Shown one piece after another: positions 1 to 8,029 of a DNA stretch of 36,331 nucleotides. Source of the DNA: CAZRIP01 sp964600165. Lineage in GTDB: Bacteria; Elusimicrobiota; Elusimicrobia; UBA1565; UBA9628. The notes below the pieces were generated by a model. It saw nothing but the letters and a program-made list of their open reading frames with translations, was not told where the DNA came from and searched no databases. The position numbers were made by a program, and so were the translations under genes. The stretch spans positions 1 through 36,331 of the forward strand of contig CAZRIP010000021.1 in NCBI GenBank assembly GCA_964600165.1, in the 5' to 3' direction. Positions within the stretch are counted from its first letter, which is position 1. Every line of letters begins with the position of its first letter.

Positions 1-204
1 CAGGTCGCGGCGCTCAAGAAGCTGAAGAAGACGCGCGACAACAAGAAAGTCGAGGCTTGCCTCAAACGCCTGCGAGATGAGGCGCGCGGCGAGACGAATC
101 TTCTGCCCGCGATCCTCGAGGCGGTCGAGGCTTACACGACCGTCGGCGAGGTCACGTCGGCGCTCAAGACCGTCTTCGGAGAGTATCCCGCTTTCAGCGG
201 ATGA
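1..204 (+). CDS. Methylmalonyl-CoA mutase-type acyl-CoA mutase large subunit, C-terminal end (partial)
   Basis: The frame is open from the first base and ends at TGA 202-204, giving the last 67 residues of a protein that begins outside the window. The ending, with a run of charged helix, then RGETNLLPAILEAVEAYTTVGEV and a final ALKTVFGEY, matches the end of the (beta/alpha)8 domain of methylmalonyl-CoA mutase family proteins (ENLLP..... A.. ..TVGEI ..AL..VFG). These B12-dependent enzymes rearrange acyl-CoA carbon skeletons such as succinyl-CoA and methylmalonyl-CoA. The chain stops right after this helix, so the B12-binding domain would be on a separate subunit. It overlaps the mltG start by four bases (ATGA), suggesting translational coupling to a functionally unrelated gene. 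The exact acyl substrate cannot be told from this fragment. Confidence 0.72.
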   Translation, partial: QVAALKKLKKTRDNKKVEACLKRLRDEARGETNLLPAILEAVEAYTTVGEVTSALKTVFGEYPAFSG

Positions 205-1187
205 AAAAAGCCGTCTTCGCGACGTTGCTGCTCGCCGCCGGCTGCGCCGCCGCGTATTTCATCGCGTTTACCCCGGGCGGCGCGGTGGAGCTTTCGCTGC
301 CGCCGGGCGTGTCCGCGCACCAGACGGCGCGCATCTTGAAGCAAAACGGCGTCGTGCCCTCGTCGATCCTGTTCCGGGTCGCGGCGAAATACAGCGGCAC
401 CGACCGCAAGCTCAAGCCCGGCAGCTACCGCCTCAAGCGCAACATGCCGCTTCCCGCGCTGCTCGCCCAGCTCGAGGCGGGGCCCAACAACGGCGTGAGG
501 GTCGTGATCCCGGAGGGCTTCTCGGCGCGCCAGATCGCCGAGCGCCTGGAGGCGGACGGCGTCTGCAAGGCCTCGGAGTTCATGAAGCTCGCCGAGGAGC
601 AGCGGCTTGAAGGCTACCTTTTCCCGACGACCTATATCTTCGAGCCGAACTCGCCCGCGGGGAAAGTGACCGCGCGCATGCAGGGCGAGTTCAAGAAGCA
701 CATGCAGCCGGAGTACGACTCCACGAACCCGAAGCCCGCGCTCACTCTGCATCAGCTGCTGACGCTCGCCTCGATCGTCCAGCGCGAGGCCGTCCTCGAC
801 CAGGAAAAGCCGATGATCGCGGCGGTCTATTTGAACCGCATGCGCATCCGCATGCGCCTCGAGGCCGATCCGACGGTGCAGTACGCGCTCGGTCATTGGA
901 AGAAGGGCCTGACGTTGTCCGATCTTCATAACCCTTCCCCTTATAACACTTACGTCCATTACGGCCTGCCGCCGGGGCCGATCTGCAATCCCGGCGTGGA
1001 GTCTTTGAAGGCCGCGATGCATCCGGCGCGGACGGACGCCATCTATTTCGTCGCCGACAACACGGGCGGGCACGTCTTTTCGGCGACGCTCGAGGATCAC
1101 ATCGAGGCCAAGCACCAGTACCACCGCGGGCTGCGCGAGATCAAGCGCAAGCTCAAAGAGCAGCAGGCGCAGAAGAAGTCAGGCTGA
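201..1187 (+). CDS. mltG: Endolytic murein transglycosylase MltG (YceG family)
   Basis: A 328-residue protein with an uncleaved N-terminal membrane anchor (about residues 4-24) and a periplasmic body. Residues around 30-100 look like the LysM-like region of the family (GVSAHQTARIL, GSYRL). The catalytic domain shows the family landmarks EGYLFPTTY, LASIVQREA and YNTYVHYGLPPGPICNPG, followed by SLKAAMHP and YFVAD.TGGHVFS. The expected catalytic glutamate is Glu196 in SIVQREA. MltG cuts nascent glycan strands near the inner membrane and is thought to set or terminate strand length. Length is normal for the family. The ATG at 201 overlaps the upstream mutase stop. A tRNA gene follows about 40 bases downstream with no clear terminator. 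Confidence 0.95.
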   Translation: MKKAVFATLLLAAGCAAAYFIAFTPGGAVELSLPPGVSAHQTARILKQNGVVPSSILFRVAAKYSGTDRKLKPGSYRLKRNMPLPALLAQLEAGPNNGVRVVIPEGFSARQIAERLEADGVCKASEFMKLAEEQRLEGYLFPTTYIFEPNSPAGKVTARMQGEFKKHMQPEYDSTNPKPALTLHQLLTLASIVQREAVLDQEKPMIAAVYLNRMRIRMRLEADPTVQYALGHWKKGLTLSDLHNPSPYNTYVHYGLPPGPICNPGVESLKAAMHPARTDAIYFVADNTGGHVFSATLEDHIEAKHQYHRGLREIKRKLKEQQAQKKSG

Positions 1188-1191
1188 CCGG

Positions 1192-1220
1192 TCGCCAATA
1201 ATAACTTCTTTTGCTACAAT
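1192..1220 (+). promoter_or_regulatory. Possible promoter of the tRNA-Ala gene
   Basis: TCGCCA (4 of 6 to the -35 consensus) and TACAAT (5 of 6 to -10) are 17 bases apart, directly after the mltG stop. The predicted start would lie about three bases before the mature tRNA. This is seen only by consensus matching. Confidence 0.4.
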
Positions 1221-1229
1221 CAGCATGAC

Positions 1230-1305
1230 GGGCGTGTAGCTCAGCTGGGAGAGCGCTTCCTTCGCAAGGAAGAGGTCGCAGGTTCGATCCCTGTCACGTC
1301 CACCA
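1230..1305 (+). tRNA. tRNA-Ala (anticodon CGC)
   Basis: The 76-base cloverleaf has acceptor arms GGGCGTG (1230-1236) and CACGTCC (1295-1301) with an encoded CCA end at 1303-1305. The anticodon stem CTTCC/GGAAG flanks the loop TTCGCAA, which places anticodon CGC at 1263-1265; it reads the alanine codon GCG, very common in this window. The third acceptor pair is G-U, the main identity element of tRNA-Ala, which independently supports the assignment. The T-loop GGTTCGATCC is canonical. It ends ten bases before the stop codon of the convergent xylanase gene. Confidence 0.97.
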
Positions 1306-1314
1306 ATTTCGACG

Positions 1315-2421
1315 TTAGTGAGACGCTAGGCCCTCGGCCAGATCAGCGGCCAGGCTTCCTACCTTCCGCTCATCGAGGAGCGCTTTTCGGACCGCCTCGA
1401 AAGCCGGCTTCGGCGCGTAGCGCTCGTCGAGCATCGCGGGCAAGAAGATCGGCAGCCAGTCGTGCTTGTCCGTGAATCCCCAGAAGACGACGGCCTTGCA
1501 GGCGGGCTCCGAGACGCATGCGCTGACGCCCTGCGCGTAGAGCGCGGCTTGGTCTCTCAGATCGCGCGGGAACGGCTTGAAGCCGAACTCGCGCGCGAGC
1601 GCCGCGTCCACGTTGACCAACGACACGTCGAGCTCGGTGATATGCACCTCCAACCCGAGGCCGGCGAAGAGATGGATGAACCCGCGCATGTCGCCGTAAT
1701 CGCGCGCGGAGGCCAGGTGCATCTGCAGGCCCACGCCGTCGATCGGAACGCCTTGCGCCTTGAGATCCCTGAGCAGGCGCAGGATCGCCTCGGTCTTTTC
1801 GGCCATCAAGCCGCGGCGGCCGTAGGTGTTGATGTAGTCGTTGTAGAAGAGCTTGGCCTTCGGGTCCGCTTCATGCGCCCAGCGGAAGGAATCGGCGATG
1901 TACTGCGTCTCCGCGTTCGCCCAGGCGCCGGTCCGTAGCCGGCCGTCGTCGTCGACGGCCTCGTTGACGACGTCCCAAGAGTAGACTCGCCCCGCGAAAT
2001 GGCCGGCCACGGTCTGGATGTGGTTCTTGAGGAGCTCTTTCAACCGCTCGGGAGGCAGCGCCGCCGCCCATTGCGGGAAGATGCGGTGCCAGACCAGCGT
2101 GTGTCCGCGCACGCTCATCCGGTGAGCGGCGGCGAACTCCATGACGCGATCGGCCCGCGAGAAATCATAACTGGACGCAGTCGCGCCGGGGCGCGGATGG
2201 ACCGCGTCGAATTTCATCGCGTTTTCCGGCGTGAGCATGTTGAACTGCTCCGCCAGCACGCGCGCGTAATCCACGTCGCCCGAGAGCGCGCGGTCGTCCA
2301 CCGCGGACCCGATGAAAAGTCCGCGGGTCGCGGCCGCGTCCTTGAGCGTTTGGGCGCGCGGCGCGGAAGAAAAAAAGGTCATCGCCGCGAAGACCCCAAG
2401 TCCGAGCGCCGGGTGCCTCAT
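1315..2421 (-). CDS. Secreted endo-1,4-beta-xylanase, glycoside hydrolase family 10
   Basis: A 368-residue protein with a signal peptide (residues 1 to about 23, ending SAPRA|QT). The GH10 (beta/alpha)8 landmarks are in order: NMLTPENAMKFD (about 61-72), RGHTLVWH (105-112), WDVVNEAVDD with acid/base Glu154, YNDYI (193-197), and HITELDV with nucleophile Glu263. Late motifs VVFWGFTDKHDWLP and PKPAFEAV are also intact, so the enzyme should be active. GH10 enzymes cut internal beta-1,4 links of xylan in the periplasm or outside the cell. It has no carbohydrate-binding module. Upstream there is a -10-like TAAAAT (2431-2436) only a few bases before the ATG and no Shine-Dalgarno sequence. It is convergent with the tRNA and appears to be a single-gene unit; no transporters for xylo-oligosaccharides are adjacent. 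Confidence 0.95.
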   Translation of the reverse strand: MRHPALGLGVFAAMTFFSSAPRAQTLKDAAATRGLFIGSAVDDRALSGDVDYARVLAEQFNMLTPENAMKFDAVHPRPGATASSYDFSRADRVMEFAAAHRMSVRGHTLVWHRIFPQWAAALPPERLKELLKNHIQTVAGHFAGRVYSWDVVNEAVDDDGRLRTGAWANAETQYIADSFRWAHEADPKAKLFYNDYINTYGRRGLMAEKTEAILRLLRDLKAQGVPIDGVGLQMHLASARDYGDMRGFIHLFAGLGLEVHITELDVSLVNVDAALAREFGFKPFPRDLRDQAALYAQGVSACVSEPACKAVVFWGFTDKHDWLPIFLPAMLDERYAPKPAFEAVRKALLDERKVGSLAADLAEGLASH

Positions 2422-2521
2422 GAGCGCTATATTTTACGCTGGCGCCGTTCGTTCCGCCTAGGGCCTTTAGGGCGCGCAGGAATAGGCCCTTGCTCGATCT
2501 CCCGCGCGTCCACCAGTTCAA

Positions 2522-3757
2522 TTAGCGCAGCGGGACGGCCGGGATGATCGGCTTGAATACGGGCAGCGGCGCCACGCTGGCCGGCCTCGGCGGGTGCTTC
2601 TTCGCCAGCAGATCGAACTGAAGCGTCAATCCGACGCTGTGGGAGCCGCGGGCGCCGGATCTTTCGGCGTTGATGCCGTAGCCGTAGTCGAGAAGGACGT
2701 TCCAGGCGTGGCTGTCCGATTCGTACTGCAGGCCGATCCCGGCGCCGGAGTTGGAGGGTCCTTGCTGCTCGAGGCCCGGGACGTAGGATACGACGGCGAA
2801 CGCCCCGAACACGTTGACCATGAAGCGCTTCGCCCGGTCGAGCGGCACGCCGTACTGGCCGGAGAAAAGGATGAAGCGCCGGGCGGTGAGCTCCTGGTTG
2901 TAGTAGCCGGGGATGTCCTTCGGGAAATCCGAGGTCAGCGGCAGGAACCCGCCCAGCGCGAATCCGTTGAGGCGGTCCGCGTCGACGCTCGTGCCCGCGG
3001 ACATCCCGAGCCCCATGCGACGACCGGATGGCAGCACGTGCACCAACACGGTCTTGAGCCATCCGAAATGCGACGTGGGCTGGAGCACTCGGTCGCCCGA
3101 CAGGCCGTAGGGGCCCTGATGGTTGCGGATGCGCCCTTCGTACCAAGCGGAGACCTCCAGAGCGTCCGAGGGCGGCATGGTCGGCCGCTCGCCGCCGAAA
3201 CGCAGGCCGAAGCGCGTGATGTAGGTCACGTGATCGGACGGCAGGACGAAATCCGAGGCCGTGTATTGGGATCGCTCGAAGTCCGAGTATTGGACGCTCT
3301 CGCGCAGGACGGCGCTGAGCGGGATCATCCGGCCGGGGTCGAAAAGGTGGTAGACGCTGATCGAGCCCGTGGCGCCGTCGCCGTTGAACGACTCCTCGCG
3401 AAAATAATGGCCGTCCCGCACCTCGGCGTGATCCTGCTCGAAGCCCCCGCCGGCCAGGCCGAAGGCGAGGTCGGTATCGGGCCCCAGCGCCTTTCCTATG
3501 CCGTACTCGCCGTCGGCATAGACGGGAGCGACGGCCAGCCGCAGGGCCGAGCCCTTGCGCAGGTAGTCCGGCTCGTTCAAGTAGAAAAAGGCGTAGCCGG
3601 CCGTCGGTCCGGCGCCCGATAAGGGATGATCCCACCCGAACTCCGCGAGCCTTTGCTTCAGGGGATCGATCTGGCCGAGGCACGCTCCCGCCGGCACGAG
3701 CCAAAACAAGAGCGCGGACGCCGCGATCCGTCGCGCGCGCGGCGCTTCGCTCCTCAT
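2522..3757 (-). CDS. Predicted outer-membrane beta-barrel protein, family not recognised
   Basis: A 411-residue protein with an Arg-rich N-terminus and a hydrophobic signal segment (about residues 10-28, ending ACLGQ). The rest has no long hydrophobic helix. It consists of alternating polar and aromatic stretches such as LRLAVAPVYADGEYG, DLAFGLAGGGF and NVLLDYGYGI, with frequent Gly, Tyr and Phe, as in porin-like or Omp85-like barrels. The last barrel-like strand ends LTLQFDLL near residue 389, and a Pro-rich tail follows, so the C-terminus is not the classic aromatic-terminated barrel end. The start lies one base after the stop of the LapA-domain gene, so the two are probably co-transcribed. 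Function is unknown; an Omp85/D15-like barrel is a guess from strand pattern only. Confidence 0.6.
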   Translation of the reverse strand: MRSEAPRARRIAASALLFWLVPAGACLGQIDPLKQRLAEFGWDHPLSGAGPTAGYAFFYLNEPDYLRKGSALRLAVAPVYADGEYGIGKALGPDTDLAFGLAGGGFEQDHAEVRDGHYFREESFNGDGATGSISVYHLFDPGRMIPLSAVLRESVQYSDFERSQYTASDFVLPSDHVTYITRFGLRFGGERPTMPPSDALEVSAWYEGRIRNHQGPYGLSGDRVLQPTSHFGWLKTVLVHVLPSGRRMGLGMSAGTSVDADRLNGFALGGFLPLTSDFPKDIPGYYNQELTARRFILFSGQYGVPLDRAKRFMVNVFGAFAVVSYVPGLEQQGPSNSGAGIGLQYESDSHAWNVLLDYGYGINAERSGARGSHSVGLTLQFDLLAKKHPPRPASVAPLPVFKPIIPAVPLR

Positions 3758-3758
3758 C

Positions 3759-4199
3759 TCAACGCGCCGGCGTGGACTCTCCGGCGGCGGCTCGCTTGCG
3801 CAGCTTCGAGATCGTCAGGCTTTTTTTGACGAGAGCGCCCGCGCAGACGAGAAGGCCGGCGATCATCCCCGCGGCCGCCGAGAGCGTGAGCGCCAGGCCG
3901 AGCGAGACGTGGAGCTCGGCGTGGAAAAAGCGCACGACGACGGGGTCGCCGTTCTGGAACGCGAAGACCGCCACCAGGACCGCGACGAGCAAAGTACCGA
4001 CGAGCGCGGAGATCACGCGCCGCGGCCGGAGCGCGTAGAGGAACGCGCCGAGCGCGACGCGTTCTTGGAGCGGTTGCGCCGGCTCAAGAAGGACGCGCCC
4101 GAGCGTTTTCGGCGATGCCGCAGCGCGCGCGCGTCCTTCTTCGGCCCCGATCGCTCCTGGCGATATCGAAGAGCTTCCCCTCTGGTCGTCATGCCTCAC
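3759..4199 (-). CDS. LapA-domain (DUF1049-like) inner-membrane protein
   Basis: The C-terminal part is a clear LapA-type module: a first membrane helix (VISALVGTLLVAVLVAVFAFQNGDPV), a short VRFF..ELHVSLGL segment, a second helix (ALTLSAAAGMIAGLLVCAGAL) and a basic tail (KKSLTISKLRKR). In other bacteria such proteins act in envelope or lipopolysaccharide assembly. The start is uncertain. GTG at 4199 gives 146 residues and lies just downstream of a TAGAAT -10-like box (4210-4215). GTG at 4016 gives a minimal 85-residue protein. A further in-frame ATG at 4292 runs through the divergent promoter region and looks unlikely. Residues before the first helix are low in hydrophobicity and not recognisable. 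The outer-membrane-like gene begins one base after the stop. Confidence 0.6.
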   Translation of the reverse strand: MRHDDQRGSSSISPGAIGAEEGRARAAASPKTLGRVLLEPAQPLQERVALGAFLYALRPRRVISALVGTLLVAVLVAVFAFQNGDPVVVRFFHAELHVSLGLALTLSAAAGMIAGLLVCAGALVKKSLTISKLRKRAAAGESTPAR

Positions 4200-4303
4200 C
4201 CCCTCTGCTATTCTACCCCAGCAGGATAGGTCGAGCCCCATGTCGCCCGCGTAACTCTTTTTCGGCATGTGGGCGGGTGCCAGATTTGCCATACTTTTTC
4301 GCG

Positions 4304-5167
4304 ATGGCGCATTTGACCGGCAAGAACATCCACTTTCCGCAGACCCTGATCCGCTTGCGCCGTGAGCAGGGGTTTCCCACGGCTTACGCGTTCTTTCAGC
4401 AGCGCGGAGGCAGGCGCGTGTTCGGGCTTTCCTTCACCAACTACCTCAATTTCGAGCGGGGAAAGAGCCTCCCGCAGGGTCCGCGCCTGACGGCGGTGGT
4501 CTCCGCTCTGGGCCTGGCGCCTTTATCTCCGGGAGCGCGGCAGCTCGTCTACGCCTACATCCACGACATGCTGGGTTCCGAGGAGCTTCTCAAGTCCGTG
4601 ATGATCGCCTCGCCCGATCCCGCGCCGGCCAGCTGGCAGCTGGCCGAGAACGCCGCGCGCCAGGCCATCAGCCAGCGCAGCGTCCAACTGACTTTGGCCC
4701 AATACCAAGTCCTGGCCGACGACAAGATCGCCTACGCCTGCCACGTGATCCTTTGCAACACGAGGGGCTGGGTCGAAAAGAAGGAGCTCTCGGAGATGGC
4801 GGGATCGTCGGGCAAGCCCTTCGAGGCCGCGCTCGCCAGGCTCAAGGCCGCGAAGCTCGTCAAGCCGGAAGGCGGCCGCTTGAAAAGCCCGCTGGCCGGA
4901 AGCTACGTCGTGCCGCCGGCCGTCACGCCGGCCACCGCCGCCGTCTACGCCCGCCTGCAGGCTCACCGCAACGAATGGGCGAAGCGCTCGGGCAAGGTCG
5001 AGTTCTCCCGCTACTTGCTCCTGCGCGCGCCGGAAGGCAAGTTTTCGGGCTACCTGCCCCACCTGGCGGACGTCGTGAGCATGTCGGCGCTTTACGGCGA
5101 CGTCGAGCGCGCGGAAGATTCGGCGATGTTCCTCGTCGAAGGCCGCGTCACCCGCCTCTTCGCTTAA
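4304..5167 (+). CDS. XRE-like helix-turn-helix regulator with a winged-helix-like second domain
   Basis: A 287-residue cytosolic protein. Residues about 5-75 contain an XRE-type fold: IRLRREQGF, then SFTNYLNFERGKSLPQGPRLTAVVSALGL, resembling the recognition helix of Cro/CI-like repressors. A central region (about 145-200, KIAYACHVILCNTRGWVEKKELSEMAGSSGKPFEAALARLKAAKLV) looks like a winged-helix module. The layout resembles the TIGR02147 group described from Fibrobacter and Bdellovibrio, but the family was not confirmed. The frame is open further upstream, but ATG 4304 is chosen because the protein-like sequence begins there. There is no Shine-Dalgarno sequence, and a CATACT -10-like box (4290-4295) ends eight bases before the ATG, suggesting a leaderless message. 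Targets are unknown; the divergent LapA-domain gene is a candidate. Confidence 0.72.
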   Translation: MAHLTGKNIHFPQTLIRLRREQGFPTAYAFFQQRGGRRVFGLSFTNYLNFERGKSLPQGPRLTAVVSALGLAPLSPGARQLVYAYIHDMLGSEELLKSVMIASPDPAPASWQLAENAARQAISQRSVQLTLAQYQVLADDKIAYACHVILCNTRGWVEKKELSEMAGSSGKPFEAALARLKAAKLVKPEGGRLKSPLAGSYVVPPAVTPATAAVYARLQAHRNEWAKRSGKVEFSRYLLLRAPEGKFSGYLPHLADVVSMSALYGDVERAEDSAMFLVEGRVTRLFA

Positions 5168-5182
5168 CCCCGCAAGACCTCT

Positions 5183-5202
5183 CGCGGCGCATGAACGCCG
5201 CG
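5183..5202. other. GC-rich hairpin after the HTH gene
   Basis: A perfect 7-bp stem (CGCGGCG/CGCCGCG) with a six-base loop lies 16 bases after the stop codon. There is no T-run, so it is not a standard intrinsic terminator, though it may slow polymerase or protect the mRNA end. Confidence 0.3.
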
Positions 5203-5326
5203 CGATCCGTTGACGCGGCGCATGACGGCCCATTGCTCGAACGCCGCGGGCCGAGAGCCCCCTGATGGCCGCCGTCCGACGCCCTACACTGAGGGCAAGA
5301 CGGCATCCAAAATAAGGAGGATCAAA

Positions 5327-5809
5327 ATGGCTCTCAAGAAACCGCTGTTGTCGCTGTTGGCCGTTTGCATCATGGCGCCCGCCGCCCACGCCGCGTTCTG
5401 CGTCAACAACTTCTCGCTCGAGCAGGCGCAGAACGCGTTGAAAATCGCGGCCGCCTCGCGCGACAACGGGATCGCGAATAATTACGACTACTTGATGGCC
5501 GAGAAATCCTTCCTCGAGCTGAAGGTCTGCTTGGACGCCGGGAATACCGAAAACCAGGACGATCGCTACGGTTATCCGTCCCTCAAGGCGTTGGCCTCCA
5601 ACACCGTGTCCCGCCTCGCCATCGCCCAGGCCATCCTCAAAAGCGGACAGGCGATGCAGTCCGAGGTCGACCTCGTCAGCGCCGAGAAAGACATGCGCTC
5701 TCGGGCCTGCGCCAGCTCCTTGAAGGAAGCCCAGGCGCTCTCTTACAACGGAGTGATCAACCTGCTCGAGCTCCAGATGGTCAAGGATACTTGCGCGATA
5801 TTGAAATAA
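5327..5809 (+). CDS. Small secreted or periplasmic protein of unknown function
   Basis: A 160-residue protein. The ATG at 5327 is preceded by a strong Shine-Dalgarno AAGGAGG (5314-5320), which rules out the longer upstream frame. The signal peptide is classic: KK, a hydrophobic core, then PAAHA|AF. The mature part has four cysteines (CVNN, KVCLD, RACAS, KDTC), enough for two disulfides. It is mostly helical: FSLEQAQNALKIAAASRDNG, YDYLMAEKSFLELKV and TVSRLAIAQAILKSGQAMQSEVDLVSAEKDM. No known family was recognised. Its stop codon (TAA) directly abuts the stop of the convergent glycosyltransferase gene with no base between them. Confidence 0.75.
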   Translation: MALKKPLLSLLAVCIMAPAAHAAFCVNNFSLEQAQNALKIAAASRDNGIANNYDYLMAEKSFLELKVCLDAGNTENQDDRYGYPSLKALASNTVSRLAIAQAILKSGQAMQSEVDLVSAEKDMRSRACASSLKEAQALSYNGVINLLELQMVKDTCAILK

Positions 5810-7309
5810 TCAAGGACTCACGCCGCGAGCGACGATCCCATCCTCGGTCACGCTGGCGTCGCGCCACTTGGGTGAATTGATCGGCTCCAGCGGCCTGTAA
5901 AGCCGCGCGAGGGGGCCGTCGGTTCCACGGCGCACGCTGACGATCAGCGACACCGGGCAAGAGTCGGAGCTTTCGCCTCCTCCAAGAACCTTGATGCGGC
6001 GAGGCGAATAGAACGCGAGGGACAGGTCGCCGGCGTAGATGCCGCGCAGGGAAATCGCGACGTCTTCCGGCGAGCCCGGTATGGAGATGCCGCGCCCGAT
6101 CCAGCCGATGCAGTCCCCCGGCGCCAGCGACGCGGCCTCGCGCGCGAAGTCGGCGAAGATAGGGGAATGAAGGGCCGGATCGTTGGCGAGAGCCCACAAC
6201 GCTCCGCTGACGGCCTGCCACGGCGCCAAGCTGATGGCCGCCGCCGCCGCTAAGAGAGGGCGCCAACGCGCTCCGGGCGCGAGCGCGCGCAGCGCTTCTT
6301 GGACGCCCGTGCCGAGCGCGGCGTAGACGAGCGGAACGAAGCATAAGGCGTAACGGGGGTCGCGGTTGCCGATCGCCAGGCTCATCAACGTCAACGGCGT
6401 CGCGAGGCAGATCGCCAATCGCGCGTCCTCTCTCCGTCGCCTGACGATCCAGACGGCCGCGCCGGCGAGCGCCAGGCAGGACCAGCGGGGCCCGAGCTCC
6501 CGGGCAAGGCCGATGAGGTAGGTCGAGCGCGGCGACGGGTTTCTCGGATGGACGAGGTTCTCCATGACGAGAAAGATCGACCAGCGCCAGGTTCGCGCGA
6601 TCGCGTCCGCCCAGCTCGCCTTGACCTTGAAGGTGATGAACACGGTCGCGACGGCCGCGGCGCCTCCCGCGGCGAGGAGCGCCGGCCACAGGCGATCACG
6701 AAGGATCACCGCGCGATTTCCCGGCCGCGCCTCGGCCAATCGCCAAGCCAGCGGCGCGACGATCAGGATGGCGAGATGAAACCGCGTGGCGACGGCCGCG
6801 GCGTAGGCCAGGGCGCACAGCCGGCGGTTGCCCGGCGTCGGCTCGTCGGAGCTTCGCCACGCGGCGGAAAAAAAGGCCACGCTTGCGAGTCCCGCCGCGA
6901 TATCGAAGAGCGCGAACGGGGCGCAGCGAAGCGCCAAGGGATCCGCGGCGAGGCAGATCGCCGCCGCGGCCGCCGCGGCTCGGCCGGCGCGAGGCCGGAC
7001 GAAAAGATAGGTCGCGGCCACGAGCGCCCCGAAGCAGCCGGTCATCGCCAAGCGCGAGCAGAACAGCGCGGCGAACGGTCCCCCACGCGAGTATACGGCG
7101 GAGAGCATCGGGGCCAAGAGCAGGGAAGCTCCGGCGGGGCGCACCGTCGCAGGCAATACGTCCAAGCCCGCGCCGCCGACCCGGACGGCGTTGGACAAAG
7201 TGAGGAGGCCGTGCCAATAGTCGGTGACGACCCGGCGCGAAAGCCACGCGGTGAGAGCCCAGGGGCCCAGGGCCATGGCTCCGGCAGTCAGGGCGTCAGC
7301 GCGGCGCAT
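5810..7309 (-). CDS. Multi-spanning GT-C type glycosyltransferase (GT39/ArnT-like)
   Basis: A 499-residue protein with roughly ten hydrophobic helices in the first 380 residues and a soluble C-terminal domain of about 120 residues. This is the layout of GT-C enzymes that move sugars from lipid carriers onto proteins or envelope lipids. Family-like features are the polar loop after the first helix (VTDYWHG), the membrane loop RCAPFALFDIAAG, and GNRDPRYALCFVPLVYAALG, resembling the late helix of PMT_2-type proteins (..RY.....P....). No catalytic acidic motif can be assigned with certainty. It overlaps the upstream 238-residue membrane protein by 14 bases and lies in the same operon as a ROK sugar kinase. 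Donor and acceptor are unknown. Confidence 0.62.
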   Translation of the reverse strand: MRRADALTAGAMALGPWALTAWLSRRVVTDYWHGLLTLSNAVRVGGAGLDVLPATVRPAGASLLLAPMLSAVYSRGGPFAALFCSRLAMTGCFGALVAATYLFVRPRAGRAAAAAAAICLAADPLALRCAPFALFDIAAGLASVAFFSAAWRSSDEPTPGNRRLCALAYAAAVATRFHLAILIVAPLAWRLAEARPGNRAVILRDRLWPALLAAGGAAAVATVFITFKVKASWADAIARTWRWSIFLVMENLVHPRNPSPRSTYLIGLARELGPRWSCLALAGAAVWIVRRRREDARLAICLATPLTLMSLAIGNRDPRYALCFVPLVYAALGTGVQEALRALAPGARWRPLLAAAAAISLAPWQAVSGALWALANDPALHSPIFADFAREAASLAPGDCIGWIGRGISIPGSPEDVAISLRGIYAGDLSLAFYSPRRIKVLGGGESSDSCPVSLIVSVRRGTDGPLARLYRPLEPINSPKWRDASVTEDGIVARGVSP

Positions 7310-8012
7310 CGCGGGAGAGTATGGGGTAATAGTATAGACCTTGCGGCGAGACTTCGGGCGAGCCGAGCCGGAGCGGCTCGAGCCACGCGATCAATCGTCT
7401 GGCTTCGTCGTCCTCATCCTCCGTGAACGCGTCGCGCCGCCGGAAGACCCAATCGGAGGCCAGCCAAACGACCGCTCCCGCGGCCAGGCGCGCGTCGACC
7501 TCGCCTCGAAGCCGGCTCGATAGAAGGCCGCGCGGCCGGAACGCGGCCTGCCGCTCGATTTGGGGATCGAGGGCCTTGCGGAACCCCCTTTCGGGCTCGT
7601 CGAGCGTCACGAGCAGGCCGCCTCGTCCCATTCGCTCCCCGACGAAAACGGCCTCGCGTTCCGAGGCGAGCTGCCGCCTGATGTCCGTCGCGGCTTCCCG
7701 TACCGCGAGCGCGACGCATAGAGAGGCGGCGGCGAGCGCCGCGCAGCGACCCGGCTCCCTTCGGTTACGAACGGCGCGCCAGACGGCGGGCAGCGAGCAG
7801 GCGATCGCCGTCAGCGGGAGAAACGGCCAGCCTGGATCCCAAAGGAACGTGCCGGCGACGCAGGCCGCGATCGCGGTGAGCGCGAGACGATCGCGGCAAA
7901 ATGCCGAAGCGAGAGCCGCGCCCGTGCACCAGGACAGGGGACCGCCGCCTTGTTGGAAGCGCGTGATCTGAAGCGCGGGATCGAGCGTCCGCCAAAGCGC
8001 CTCGGATGACAT
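7296..8012 (-). CDS. Membrane protein of unknown function, partner of the GT-C gene
   Basis: A 238-residue protein. Residues about 25-110 hold three or four hydrophobic stretches (ALASAFCRDRLALTAIAACVAGTFLW, FLPLTAIACSLPAVW, AALAAASLCVALAV). The rest is soluble, with an apparent alpha/beta region (EAVFVGERMGRGGLLVTLDEPERG, AGAVVWLASDWVFRR). It resembles the end of a GT-C type protein (last helices plus an extracytoplasmic domain), so it could be a truncated or split glycosyltransferase, but this is only an impression. It starts 18 bases after the ROK gene stop without a clear Shine-Dalgarno and overlaps the following gene by 14 bases. Confidence 0.5.
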   Translation of the reverse strand: MSSEALWRTLDPALQITRFQQGGGPLSWCTGAALASAFCRDRLALTAIAACVAGTFLWDPGWPFLPLTAIACSLPAVWRAVRNRREPGRCAALAAASLCVALAVREAATDIRRQLASEREAVFVGERMGRGGLLVTLDEPERGFRKALDPQIERQAAFRPRGLLSSRLRGEVDARLAAGAVVWLASDWVFRRRDAFTEDEDDEARRLIAWLEPLRLGSPEVSPQGLYYYPILSRDAPR

Positions 8013-8029
8013 CGGCCGATGGTAGCATT

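Noticed and set aside
1315..2421. Xylanase as recently transferred gene
   Set aside because: Base and codon usage look like the neighbours and there are no flanking mobile sequences.
3909..4229. Plus-strand reading frame antisense to the LapA-domain gene, rich in Glu and Arg
   Set aside because: It is opposite clear membrane-helix coding; the Glu/Arg richness is what GC-rich antisense frames give, and it lacks a ribosome site.
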